From assembly GCA_949130485.1 (NCBI GenBank), contig OX422202.1, positions 5,697,216 to 5,761,215 of the forward strand: a stretch of 64,000 nt of DNA, read 5' to 3'. Numbering within the stretch: position 1 is the stretch's first letter; every line of letters begins with the position of its first letter. A program made the position numbers and the translations under genes. The stretch comes from Agelas oroides (taxonomy: Eukaryota; Porifera; Demospongiae; Agelasida; Agelasidae). Shown here piece after piece: positions 47,618 to 58,365 of the stretch. The notes under the pieces are model-generated. The model did no database searches. It was given only the letters and a program-made list of their open reading frames with translations, and had not been told where the DNA came from.

Positions 47618-48803
47618 ATCTCAGTCATGTCTTGGGCAGTACTAGCTGCGAAGAATGCAGTTCACACTTTCTCTTGCTTATTCCTGTCTTTATTGCTGCA
47701 GGAATTGTTTTAGTGATCTTCCTAATGCTGTTCAATTTGACAGTCTCAGTAGGAACAATCAATGGGCTCATCTTCTATGCCAATATTGTCCGAGCAAACC
47801 AAGCCATTTTCTTCCCCCGTGGTACGAACAATGAATTCCTCAGCATCTTCATAGTGTGGCTCAACTTGGACTTGGGGATTGAGACTTGCTTCTACGGTGG
47901 TCTTGATGCTTATGCTAAGACAGGGCTACAGTTCCTATTCCCAGTGTACATCTGGATAATAGTGGTAGTGATCATTGTATCAAGCCTCTACTCCACAACT
48001 GCTGCAAAGCTTAGTGGCAGAAATGCTGTACAAGTGTTGGCTACACTGTTCCTGCTATCATATGCAAAACTGCTATGCGTTACCATCACTGCTTTTTCCT
48101 TCACCCTACTTGAGTATCCAGATGGCTCCATCAAGAGGGTATGGCTTTACGATGGCAATGTGGACTACCTGAAAGGCAAACATATTGCACTCTTTGTAGC
48201 TGCTCTACTACTGCTTGTGTTCATCTCCCTTCCTTACACAGTGGCACTGTTGTTCATACAATGCTTGCATGCAGTACAGGTCAAAGTACAGAATACTGGC
48301 CTGGGTCACTACTGGCCTGGACTTCTCCTAGTTGTTTGTGTTGTACTCTTTCTTGTCTTTTCAGTGAATGTGTTTGGAGACCCAGCCATCAGCCTTCTGA
48401 CTAGCATTGTCACAACCTTCTGCATTAATTATTTCACAATTACTGTTGGAGGTGTTTTAGGAGCATTGTATCGGACATGATAGAATATTCATTCTTCCTC
48501 AACTTGGGAATTCTCTCCTCAGCTACGCTGTTCACTACACTGACTGACAGAGACCAAACCACTGTAGTGTACACATCTGTGGCCATTTCTTTAGCTATTT
48601 TCATGATCATTACTGTCCACCATATACTGGTGAGGGTGACCAAGGAACAGAAGAGGCAGAGGTTTTCAGAATGGGCCATCTCAAAACTGAAAACAATTAA
48701 ATCTGCAGTAAAGAGCCAGAATGATCAGAATAACCCCTGTCAACCAGCAAATATCAACCCATTGATTGAACTATGTGAACCACTATTGGAGAGTGGTAAT
48801 TGA
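47618..48803 (+). pseudogene. Array gene F, C-terminal membrane fragment with deletions
   Basis: Family homology starts abruptly in the Cys-rich module (LSHVLGSTSCEECSSHF), joined directly to spacer DNA at acaaaagatctcag. So the ectodomain was removed by one deletion. Within the membrane part a 4-bp duplication (gcttgcatgcag) and loss of the VRRLKPLFDAYTGPY loop leave the frame restored. A further frameshift at about 48475 separates the last membrane segment and tail, which ends LIELCEPLLESGN with Cys instead of Arg. It cannot encode a normal receptor. Confidence 0.87.
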
Positions 48804-51800
48804 TTGGAAGGACATTAACTTGCGAACATAATTCTTATTCCCAGGACCATGCAAACAAAAAAAAATGACCTTTTCTGTCTGTAGTGTCTGTGAATGATTT
48901 GAGATTGTGTGTGACACCTGAGCATGTTTACAAAGGTACTGTAGACATGATATATGCTTCATCCCACTTGAGAAATGGTGACTGAATCTTCAATGTGGCT
49001 GCAAGTTTGAGTTTTCTAACATGAGAGAATGAGAGTAAATAATGAACTCTACACTAGCAACTAATCTGGTTATCCACATAAGTCACTGCTATATGCTATC
49101 ACCATATAAGCTGGTATACATAGTGAGTACCAAAGTAGTTAAACTGCTATCACACAGTAGGTAGTCTTAAACAACCCTAACCCCCTAGTAGCTATTTTGT
49201 GCCACTATAAATCTCCAAATGTGAAGGTTTATGGTTCTAGAGAACTTGAGTAGCCATCCAACATACACTAACAGTGACTGGTAAATAAACAGCAAAGTCT
49301 GATAAAGAGCTTCCAGTAGATTTGTGGCAATATTCTGAGACCAGTAAATATTGAAGCTGCACTTTTGTTTGCAGTAACATCAACTGCATGGTTACTAAAT
49401 AGTTTCCACTTCAGTTTCAATCACATTGTTTAGTTTACATAAACTCACATGATGTCATGAGATAGTATTGAAAACAAGTCCGCCACACACCCATCATCAC
49501 CATATGTGGGATCAAGAGACTACAAGATTTCAGACTGTTGCAATGTTTTAAATAATAATATCAACTACACGATTTACCTTCTTTGGTTGTAAACGATATT
49601 GTTTGCAAGTTGAGATCATGATGCTGTATTGAAATACCGGCCATCAGATAGTAAAAAAAAACAACCCTCAGCCCAAATAGCTATAGTGTTCTGGTTCTGA
49701 AAATACCAGCCATCACACAAGAGATATAGTTAAAAAAAAAAGAAAAAAAAAGAACATCAGCCTGAATAGTTCTGATTTTAGTACAACTTAAATAAGACAT
49801 CCGAAGTACACTAACAGTGACTGTGACAGCACATAGCAATGTCTGATAAAGAGCTTTCCAAGTTGATTTGTGCAAGCATCCTACCCTGAGACCTATCAAA
49901 GCTGTAAAGTAATAACAAAACATTTGACATTTCCTGACTGTGAAGCATGAGAGAGAAAGCATGTGACAGATGAGTCATAAGACACGACCTCCTGTGGTTT
50001 CTAGTTTAGATGTCTGAGTTGTGTAACTTGGCTGCCTCTCTCCACAAAAGTATTAATTCTTGCCTATAATATTGTAAAAAAGTTTCTTATCAAAGCATGT
50101 TGGATTTTGCATCAAAACCTAATTTTGGGAAAATTTCAGTTGCAGACATTCTCTCACATCCTGGCCACTAATTTAGTGGATGCCTTTCCAACTCCACTCC
50201 CTACACTATGTATGTATAGCTTAGCAATCTTGACCCTAAAATAAATTTCTAGACCAAACCCTGCACCAATAGCTATTTACTATAATAGCTAGTTCATATC
50301 ACCAGTCCCCAGTGTATTCTTGTTCCACTACATCTAACTGAAATTGCTATTTCACAAATGTAGCTTCTCCATGAAAGAAGAAAAGTGTCACAAAATTGAA
50401 CACATGTCCGGGTATGGGTGTTGTATTGAAACTAAGTGAGCTGATATTTGTCAACTGTGCACACTGTTATGAGAAGATGATAATCTTACAACTTGCATAC
50501 ACAAAACATCAAACGACCTTTAGATAAAGTTCTTATCAATGAGGGTGTATTGAAACTAGATGTGCCATTGTTCCACTGTTGCTCAAAATGCAGACAAGGG
50601 AGGACTGATGAGTATTCTTGGTTGTGAGAGAATCCATTTGTTTTCCTTGTCTTATAGCCTAGCTTAACATATTGGTACATTAGCCTTGTTCCCAGGCTCT
50701 CCCCTGCGCACAACGAAAGGGGAAGAGCCTGGGAATGAGGGTATTGTTACAACAATCTACTCGGTTGTGGTAATCAAATCACTGGGGATTCATTCATTGG
50801 TAGCATCTGCTCAGACTCACTCAGATATTGTGATATTTGATGGTAGAATTCTCAATGATTGATCATATGACTGTTAGATGCAAATTGCTATCTGCAACTA
50901 GCATCTTACCTGATGCTGGTAAAAATGAATGATAACTGTAGTTTTGCACGATGTCTAGTGCACACCGTACATAGCTTGTCACTTAATTCTACATGTCTGC
51001 AGCACCTGTGTCTAGTGCAATGAATTACCGTTTAGTTATGGCTGTACAACAAGCTAGCAAGTGTTTCTTACATATTGGCATGCAAGGTAGGTGTCATGTA
51101 CACATACTAGTTAATCCATCAACATCCTTTAAACAGCATCATAATTTGTTTTCTATAAGCAAGTTGAAAGAGTGGCATACATTCTGTTGTTAATTGGCAT
51201 ACTTTTAAAATGGCAACTACTGAATATTTTCTTGATCAGATGCAACTCTCTCAAACAGTTACCACCCTTAAATTGAAACCACACCCAGTACTCTCTTTGA
51301 TGCCTACATGCTTTGAATGCCACACTCTGTGCAGTAGCTATATTGGTTGAAATCTTTTTTATTCTTTTTCTTTTTTTTCAGAGTGACTGTTTGTACAGAA
51401 AGAAAATTGAGGCCAAGCCAAACTCAAACTTTAATCTCCTAATGAAATGTTTGTACTACTGAGCCACTGAAGCTCCAGGGAATAGATGGTACATAATCCA
51501 ACTAACATGCACTGTTTAATTTTCAGGCTGGATCTCTACTTTTGTATATAGTGAGTACTGAAGTATTTTATGCTGCAAGCGGCAAATTGGATAATAACTG
51601 CTATGCTATTCTTGTCCTAACAATAATATCAACTGCATGGTTTACTATTACTATCTTCTACAATCGCACTGTTTAATTCACATTATAACTTGATATCAAG
51701 ATGTTGTATTGAAACTACTACACATTACAAATTGATGTCAAGATAATAAGTTAGTGCTGCTATCAGTTTAATTTCAAACTGTGCAATAGTAGAGTTGAGT

Positions 51801-51908
51801 AGTCACCTAAATCAGACATACAGTGACTGGGAAAGTAAACAGCACACAATTGTGTCTATAGCTGTAAGTCTACAGCTCAAGTCTACAGGTTCCAGTAGTC
51901 ATTTCTGA
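48804..51908. other. Spacer between F and G; uninterrupted reference for the C-D spacer
   Basis: Collinear with 33669-39891 but without the palindromic, hAT-like and LINE insertions. It supplies their empty sites at 49264-49265 and 50864-50871. It contains the ttgttcccaggctc hairpin at 50690-50740. No gene is recognised. Confidence 0.75.
51785..51908 (+). promoter_or_regulatory. Conserved 5' flank of gene G (C/D/G class)
   Basis: Close match to the flank of pseudogene D (39765-39891), including tacagtgactggga and caggttccagtagtc. Assignment as promoter or 5' UTR is by inference. Confidence 0.35.
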
Positions 51909-51965
51909 TTGTGGCAAGCATCCTACCCTGAGACCAGAAGCCATATCAAAGCTGCAAAGTATAAC

Positions 51966-54900
51966 ATGACTCTCAAGCCTTCCCTTGGAATCCTGCTGGT
52001 GCTGGGTTTACTGGCTCTTGTTCAACTTCATTTCACTGCATCATCTGGAACTAGTACAAGTGAGTTCTCCATTCTGCCCAACTCCAACACTCCCTGTCCT
52101 ATGAGGCCTTGCTTCACTCTCTCTCAAGTTATGGACAACCCCTCAAACTACTTCACTTCCAATACAACAGTGGTGTTTCCTCCAGGGCATCATGAAGTTA
52201 GCACTGAAGGTCAGCTAGTCATTCAGAATGTCAACAACATCTCCCTAGTTGGAGACAATAATGACAGTACCATGATCAAGTGTGTAGGGCAGTTTGGCCT
52301 TGCCTTCATTAACATCACAAACCTGACTGTCTCAAGGCTCTCCTTTTCAATGTGTGGAGCTGCAATGTTAAATGCTTCACTGCTACCAAGAAAGCTATTT
52401 TTTGAAACAATATTCTATTTTATTAGGTTTACTTTTAGTATTCCATCATTTCCTTCCACATTTTCCATCTACCTGTTCAACATCACTAACCTCACTGCCA
52501 CCAAGTTTGGTATATCTCACTCCAAAGGGATGGGGTTGCTGGGTGGTAACATATTTGGAGTGTCTTCCATCCAGCAAGCAGTGTTTGTTAATAACACGCC
52601 AAATTGTGAAATTGTATTTCTAGATGGCCATTCTCCAGCAGCAAACCCAGTTCTGTATATCACTGACTCATTATTTATGCTTGGAACAATAAGTGGTCTT
52701 AGCTCTGCTAACTATCGCATTGCAGCTGGATTAAACATAATAGCTATACAAACTATGTATCATGTTGAAAGTTACATTAGAAATGTTGTTACTCATGGCA
52801 ATACTGGCAATATACTCCTCAGGCCTGGCTGTGAAGATGAAATTCAAATGATACAAGTCAACTGTACTGAAGGGCATATTTATAGCTTAGCTGTATCCCA
52901 AGGTACTTGCAACTCATACATGAATAACAGGTCAGCCCTCATAATGGAAAATGTGAACATTAATCGCAATGCGGGAACATCCTTCATAAGTCAAGTGACT
53001 GTTAACTTTCATGGGTCTAACACTTTTACTGAAAATGATAGTACAGATTCAGCCCTCAGTCTCAGACATTGCAGTGTGACATTTAATGGCGATACCACAT
53101 TTTTGCAGAACAAAGGTAGGTATGGTGGTGCAGTGTATGCAGAAGATACTGAAATATACTTTCAAGGAAGTGTAGTGTTCCAGGAGAATGAAGGAGAGTA
53201 TGGTGGTGCAGTGTATGCAGAAGATACTGAAATATACTTTCAAGGAAGTGTAGTGTTCCAGGAGAATGAAGGAGAGTATGGTGGTGCATTAATGTTGTAT
53301 CAGAATGTATCAGTTGTTGTTGGACAATTTGCTGAAGTTAGTTTTGTGAGAAACTATGCTCAAGAGTCCGGTGGTGCAGTTTGTGCTAGAAATTCAAAAG
53401 TTATGATCACAAGTGGACAGAATCTCTCATTTGTAGAAAATGAAGGTTATGATGGTGGAGCTATGACCTTGGTTGATGATTCTACTATATTCTTAGAGGC
53501 AAATAGCAGTACCACATTCATAAGAAACCATGCCTACCACTATGGTGGTGCAATATACTATGTGGATGATTACATTGAAAATTTTGAACCAGCAACGAAA
53601 CCAAGTAAGTGCTTTTATGGAATCTTTATTACAAAACTTCCAGCTATTAGGACTACTTTTGAAAATGTTTTGAATCACATAATGAATTATACAGATGTTG
53701 AATTTTACAGCAACACAGCAGATTTTGCTGGAACTGCCATTTATGGTGGTTGGGTAGATTTCTGTAAGTTCTATATCAAATACAAAATGCATATTTTTCA
53801 TCAGCATCATATCTATCAAAATGTAGCTTTTGATAGTCTGTTTCAATTCCACCAACCTACACAACAACTATCACTCATATCCTCTAATCCAACACGCATA
53901 TGTTTGTGCACTAACATGTCCATCCCTGACTGCAATATCACGGAGTACATAATCGTAGCCTATCCTGGAGAGACATTAAAAATACCTGCAGTTGCTGTAG
54001 GACAGAGGTTTGGAACTGTACCAACCACTGTGCATAGTAGCTTTGAATTGAGAAGCAAGAGCAGACTTTCAGCACTACAGTATGCACAGTTAGTGGATGT
54101 TAACTGCACTAACCTTTTGTACACTATTCATTCATCACCCAACAGAACTGAAGCTATGAAATTAGCTGTTAAAAAACACAACATTCCAGAGAAAAAAGCC
54201 CGAAAGGAGGCACTGTATCAGCCAAAAACTGCTCTTGAAATACTAATGACACTGAGCAAGAATTTCGATTCAGTACTGAGAGAATACATGAAACTGCAAT
54301 TTTCAGAGCTTACTGTACATATTGAAGTACGAACATGTCCACTGGGATTTGTGTTCAACAACAAATCTCAGACTTGTATTTGTCATCCTCAACTTCAGCA
54401 ACTTGAAATCCGCTGCAGCATCGGTACTCAAACAGTCTACAGGAGAAGCCCACTTTGGATAAATGCAACATTTCTCAATGAAACTTACACTCAAGTACTT
54501 GTTCACAACCACTGCCCATTCGACTACTGCAATGATGGAAACATTCAACTCAACATGGAGCACCCAGATGAACAGTGTGCTCTCTCTCGTTCTGGTGTTC
54601 TGTGTGGATCATGCCAACAGAATCTCAGCCATGTCTTGGGCAGCTCTAACTGCAAACAATGCAGTTCACACTTTCTCTTGCTTATTCCTGTCTTTATTGT
54701 TGCAGGAATTGCTTTAGTGGTCTTCCTAATGCTGCTCAATTTGACTGTTTCAGTGGGGACAATCAGTGGGCTCATCTTCTATGCCAATATTGTCAGAGCT
54801 AACCAAGCCATTTTCTTCCCTCAAGGTACCAACAATAAATTCCTTAGCATCTTCATAGCATGGCTCAACTTGGACTTGGGGATTGAGACTTGTTTCTACA

Positions 54901-55886
54901 GTGCCCTTGATGCTTATGCTAAGACATGGCTACAGTTCGTATTCCCAGTGTACATCTGGATTATAGTGGTACTGATCATTGTATCAAGCCACTACTCTAC
55001 AACTGCTGCAAAGCTCAGTGGCAGAAATGCTGTACAAGTGTTGGCTACACTGTTTCTGCTATCGTATGCAAAACTGCTACGCATTACCATCACTGCCTTC
55101 TCTTTCACCCTACTTGAGTATCCAGATGGCTCTGTCAAGAGGATATGGCTTTACGATGGCAATGTGGAGTACCTGAAGGGCAAACATATTGCACTCTTTG
55201 TAGCTGCTCTACTACTGCTTGTGTTCATCTCCCTTCCTTACACAGTGGCACTGTTATTCATACAATGCTTACAGTACAGGTCAAGGTACAGAATACTAGC
55301 TTGGGTTAGGAGACTGAAGCCTCTGTTTGATGCCTACACTGGGCCTTACAAGGACAAACATCGCTATTGGCCTGGACTTCTTCTAGTTGTGCGTATTGTA
55401 CTCTTCCTCATCTTTTCAGTGAATGTGTTTGGAGACCCAGCCATCAGCCTTCTGACTATCATTGTTACTACCTTCTGCATTTATTATTTTACAATCACTG
55501 TTGGAGGCGTGTATAAAAAGAATGTACTGAACAACATTGAGTATTCCTTCTTTCTCAACCTGGGAATTCTCTCCTCAGCCACACTATTCACTACACTGAC
55601 TGATAGAGATCAAACCGCTGTGGTGCACACATCTGTGGCCATCGCTTTAGCCACTTTCATGGTGATTACATTCTACCATATACTGGTGAGGGTGACTAAG
55701 GAACAGCAGAGACAGAGGTTTAGAGAATGGGTCATCTCAAAACTCAAAACAATTAAAGCCACTGTAAAGGGAAAGAATAACCAGAATAACCAGAATGACC
55801 AGAATAACCAGAATAACCACATTCGACAAGCAAACTTCAACCAATTTATTGAACTACGCGAACCGCTATTGGAGAGTGCTACTTGA
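51966..55886 (+). CDS. Array gene G: beta-helix multi-span membrane protein, intact (1306 aa)
   Basis: The start at 51966 (MTLKPSLGILLVLG) opens with the signal peptide; an in-frame ATG at 51909 (MWQASYPET..) would add 19 residues. The ectodomain lacks the block with SYFGRN..VKLENITVENN found in B, C and H, an in-frame loss near residue 320. It has two identical 26-residue coils (53124-53279). Unlike C it has a long insert (KKARKEALYQPKTALEIL) before the QFSELTVHIEV strand. The Cys-rich module precedes membrane segments from about residue 902. The tail has a long Asn/Gln repeat coded by aataaccag units and ends ELREPLLESAT. No introns or breaks. Function unknown; the family logic is as for B and C. 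Confidence 0.9.
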   Translation: MTLKPSLGILLVLGLLALVQLHFTASSGTSTSEFSILPNSNTPCPMRPCFTLSQVMDNPSNYFTSNTTVVFPPGHHEVSTEGQLVIQNVNNISLVGDNNDSTMIKCVGQFGLAFINITNLTVSRLSFSMCGAAMLNASLLPRKLFFETIFYFIRFTFSIPSFPSTFSIYLFNITNLTATKFGISHSKGMGLLGGNIFGVSSIQQAVFVNNTPNCEIVFLDGHSPAANPVLYITDSLFMLGTISGLSSANYRIAAGLNIIAIQTMYHVESYIRNVVTHGNTGNILLRPGCEDEIQMIQVNCTEGHIYSLAVSQGTCNSYMNNRSALIMENVNINRNAGTSFISQVTVNFHGSNTFTENDSTDSALSLRHCSVTFNGDTTFLQNKGRYGGAVYAEDTEIYFQGSVVFQENEGEYGGAVYAEDTEIYFQGSVVFQENEGEYGGALMLYQNVSVVVGQFAEVSFVRNYAQESGGAVCARNSKVMITSGQNLSFVENEGYDGGAMTLVDDSTIFLEANSSTTFIRNHAYHYGGAIYYVDDYIENFEPATKPSKCFYGIFITKLPAIRTTFENVLNHIMNYTDVEFYSNTADFAGTAIYGGWVDFCKFYIKYKMHIFHQHHIYQNVAFDSLFQFHQPTQQLSLISSNPTRICLCTNMSIPDCNITEYIIVAYPGETLKIPAVAVGQRFGTVPTTVHSSFELRSKSRLSALQYAQLVDVNCTNLLYTIHSSPNRTEAMKLAVKKHNIPEKKARKEALYQPKTALEILMTLSKNFDSVLREYMKLQFSELTVHIEVRTCPLGFVFNNKSQTCICHPQLQQLEIRCSIGTQTVYRRSPLWINATFLNETYTQVLVHNHCPFDYCNDGNIQLNMEHPDEQCALSRSGVLCGSCQQNLSHVLGSSNCKQCSSHFLLLIPVFIVAGIALVVFLMLLNLTVSVGTISGLIFYANIVRANQAIFFPQGTNNKFLSIFIAWLNLDLGIETCFYSALDAYAKTWLQFVFPVYIWIIVVLIIVSSHYSTTAAKLSGRNAVQVLATLFLLSYAKLLRITITAFSFTLLEYPDGSVKRIWLYDGNVEYLKGKHIALFVAALLLLVFISLPYTVALLFIQCLQYRSRYRILAWVRRLKPLFDAYTGPYKDKHRYWPGLLLVVRIVLFLIFSVNVFGDPAISLLTIIVTTFCIYYFTITVGGVYKKNVLNNIEYSFFLNLGILSSATLFTTLTDRDQTAVVHTSVAIALATFMVITFYHILVRVTKEQQRQRFREWVISKLKTIKATVKGKNNQNNQNDQNNQNNHIRQANFNQFIELREPLLESAT
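53124..53279 (+). repeat. Exact tandem duplication of a 78-bp coil unit in gene G
   Basis: 53124-53201 and 53202-53279 are identical base for base. Each encodes one 26-residue beta-helix turn starting GGAVYAEDTEIYF. The absence of any difference indicates a very recent duplication or homogenisation. Confidence 0.97.
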
Positions 55887-57007
55887 TTGGAAAGACATTA
55901 GATTAATTGTTATTCTCTGGTTGGATTTACTTTTGCATAACAGAATATTTGATTTTTGCTGTGTGTTATTCTTTAGAGTGTGTGAATGCTTTGAGATTGT
56001 GTGTGACACCTGAACATCTTTTCAAAGGTGCTATAGACATGATATATGCATACTTCATTCCACTATAGAAAATTAATGGTGACTGAATCTTCAATGTGGC
56101 TGCAAGTTTGAGTTGTCTAAGTTATAGCTAACATGGTAGATTGAGAATGAAAGTAAATAACAAACTTTACACTAGCAACTAATATGGTCTTCCACACAAG
56201 TCACTGCTATGTAATATTCCATGAAAGTTAGTATACACAGCATCCACTCATAGTGTACAACTATTTTATGAAACAGGTGCTGTACTAAAAGCAGCATGAG
56301 ATGTTGACCAGTGCCAATGTGTTTTCAATTGTTATGCAAACTGGTACTCATACTTTATCTTGCTTACACAATTAGGTTATCTAGTCGTTATGGATGCAGT
56401 GCTGAAAGTGATTTTTTCTTGCAATCACATTGAAGTGAGAAAGTTGCAACTTAAAAAAAAACAACTTGATCATCCATGGAAAGCTAGTTCCTTTCTAATG
56501 GTGCCATGTTGAAACTAGATGTACAGTAGGTTATGTATGCAGAAAATGTCATTGCTTCATCTAACATTGGTACGTACACAACAAACACAATGACTGTATC
56601 CTCTAGAGAGAGCCCCTGACATTATTTGTTTTACAAAGTAGGCATCCTCTATTGCTCCAGCAAATGAAAACTAGTGACCACTTATTGCACTCAAACTCCA
56701 TCTTTCAAATAGTTTTAAGTTGTAGGTACACCCTTGCAGTAGTCCATGCAGTGTAACTGACACCTTGAATAGAATTAGACTCTCTCAGGCAGTGGACATG
56801 GGCATTAGAAGAACAACCACTGAATCTCTTCTAGTTTGTCTTTGATAAATGAATGGACAGAGTGGTTTTCCACTCCAGTTCTGCAGTGCACATACAACTT
56901 TTATGAAAAAATAAGTGGTTAGCTACTACAACAATACTCCAACTGGGCATTTTCATCACCATTATTGCAGTAATTGTACACACTTATAACAAAACAACTG
57001 GGGTCAC

Positions 57008-57588
57008 AGCATTGAGTTCACATTAACCACAACACTGGACCATTGGGGATCTAGTCTTTTGAAAAATCTACAATGGTTGAATTTCATGCATGGAATCAAC
57101 TTATCAATAAATTCAGCATAATTATTCGGTCCTGCATATTGCAATGTGATATTTATGGCAATACCGCTTTCCTACAAAACAAAGGAAGGTATGAAGGTGT
57201 GCGGTTTGTGCAAAGAATCACGAGATAAGCTTTTAAGGAAACGTATTGCTGTTATTGCATGGCTGTAGTTAGTTGAAGACAGACTACACTGACTATGCAG
57301 ACTTGAGCAAGTGCTTTTATGGAATTCACTATACTGACTGACAGAGACCAAACCACTGTGGTGTGCACATCTGTGATGATTGCTTTATACTGGTGAGAGT
57401 AACTAAGCAACAGCAGAGGCAGAGGTTTACAGAATGAGCCATCTCAAAAGCTAAAAACAGTTAACTCCACAGTGAAGCATTTGTATAGTAAAAAAAATAC
57501 TTCAAATGACCAGAATAACTGCCTTCAACCAGCAAACTGCAACCCTTTGATTGAATTATGTGAGCCACTGTTGGAGAGTGGTAATTGA
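57008..57588 (+). pseudogene. Array gene relic 2, heavily decayed
   Basis: Counterpart of relic 1, with the same internal join from the LSKCFYGI coil to the last membrane segment (TDRDQT) and a degraded LIELCEPLLESGN-like end. It is more deleted in the coil region than relic 1. The shared join shows that the relic existed before the block duplication. Confidence 0.8.
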
Positions 57589-58189
57589 ATGAAAGTACAT
57601 CAACTTGCAAATGTAAATAAAATTTGCTTTTGTTGCCTTTTCCTCCTGTTTTCAATATCGTGTCTACTTGTGTGACGTATGAGCACAATTTCTAGGGACT
57701 AAACCTGATAGTTCCCTCATTGAGAAACAAAAACTGGGTTTCCAATGTGGCTGCAAGTTTGAGCTGTTGCAACAAAGCCACATGGGAATGAGGGTTACCG
57801 TTGCTGCTATTTAACAAAGGAACAAGTACACTCCATGACAAGTCACAAAATTGAGCAGAAGTCCAGCAACTACAAGTGTTGAAAGTAGATTAGTTGATGT
57901 TGAATGTGTCAGCATGGAGTCACATTGTTATGAGAAAGTACTGCAACTTGTACACACAACAACGAAAGATCACATTTAGATAATCCATGGAAAGTCCTTA
58001 CTAATGGAGTTGTTTTGAAACTAGATGTATAGATGTTGAGTGCAACTTGTTTTGCAACTTTTAATCGCCGAGAAGGCTATTATGAAAACATCAAGAGCCC
58101 ACATTTAGATAATCTGTATAAATCTATAGTCTTTACTAATGGGTGTATCCTGTGTTGATGTTTCACTGTTGCTGGTTGTTAATGTATTT

Positions 58190-58296
58190 TTGATGGTTCA
58201 ATCACAGTGTTGCAAGAAAGACAATAGCATTATTGCAACTCATATAGTAGAGCTTGGTAGCCATCCTTGGGTACAGCACATAGCTAGCTAAGTCCA
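58190..58296 (+). promoter_or_regulatory. Conserved 5' flank of gene H (B/H class)
   Basis: Near identity to the flank of B (22790-22918), including ccatccttgggtacagcacatagcta. Inferred promoter or 5' UTR. Confidence 0.35.
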
Positions 58297-58365
58297 TTGA
58301 AGAGTTCTCACTTAAGACTGTGGCAAACCAGCAAATACTCCAAAATCAAAGCTACAAAGTACAAC

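Larger units (their letters stand above)
55887..58296. other. Spacer between array genes G and H
   Basis: Collinear with the A-B spacer and free of its two insertions, so it supplies the empty sites ctctagag (56601-56608) and caagtac (57823-57829). It includes relic 2. Confidence 0.75.
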
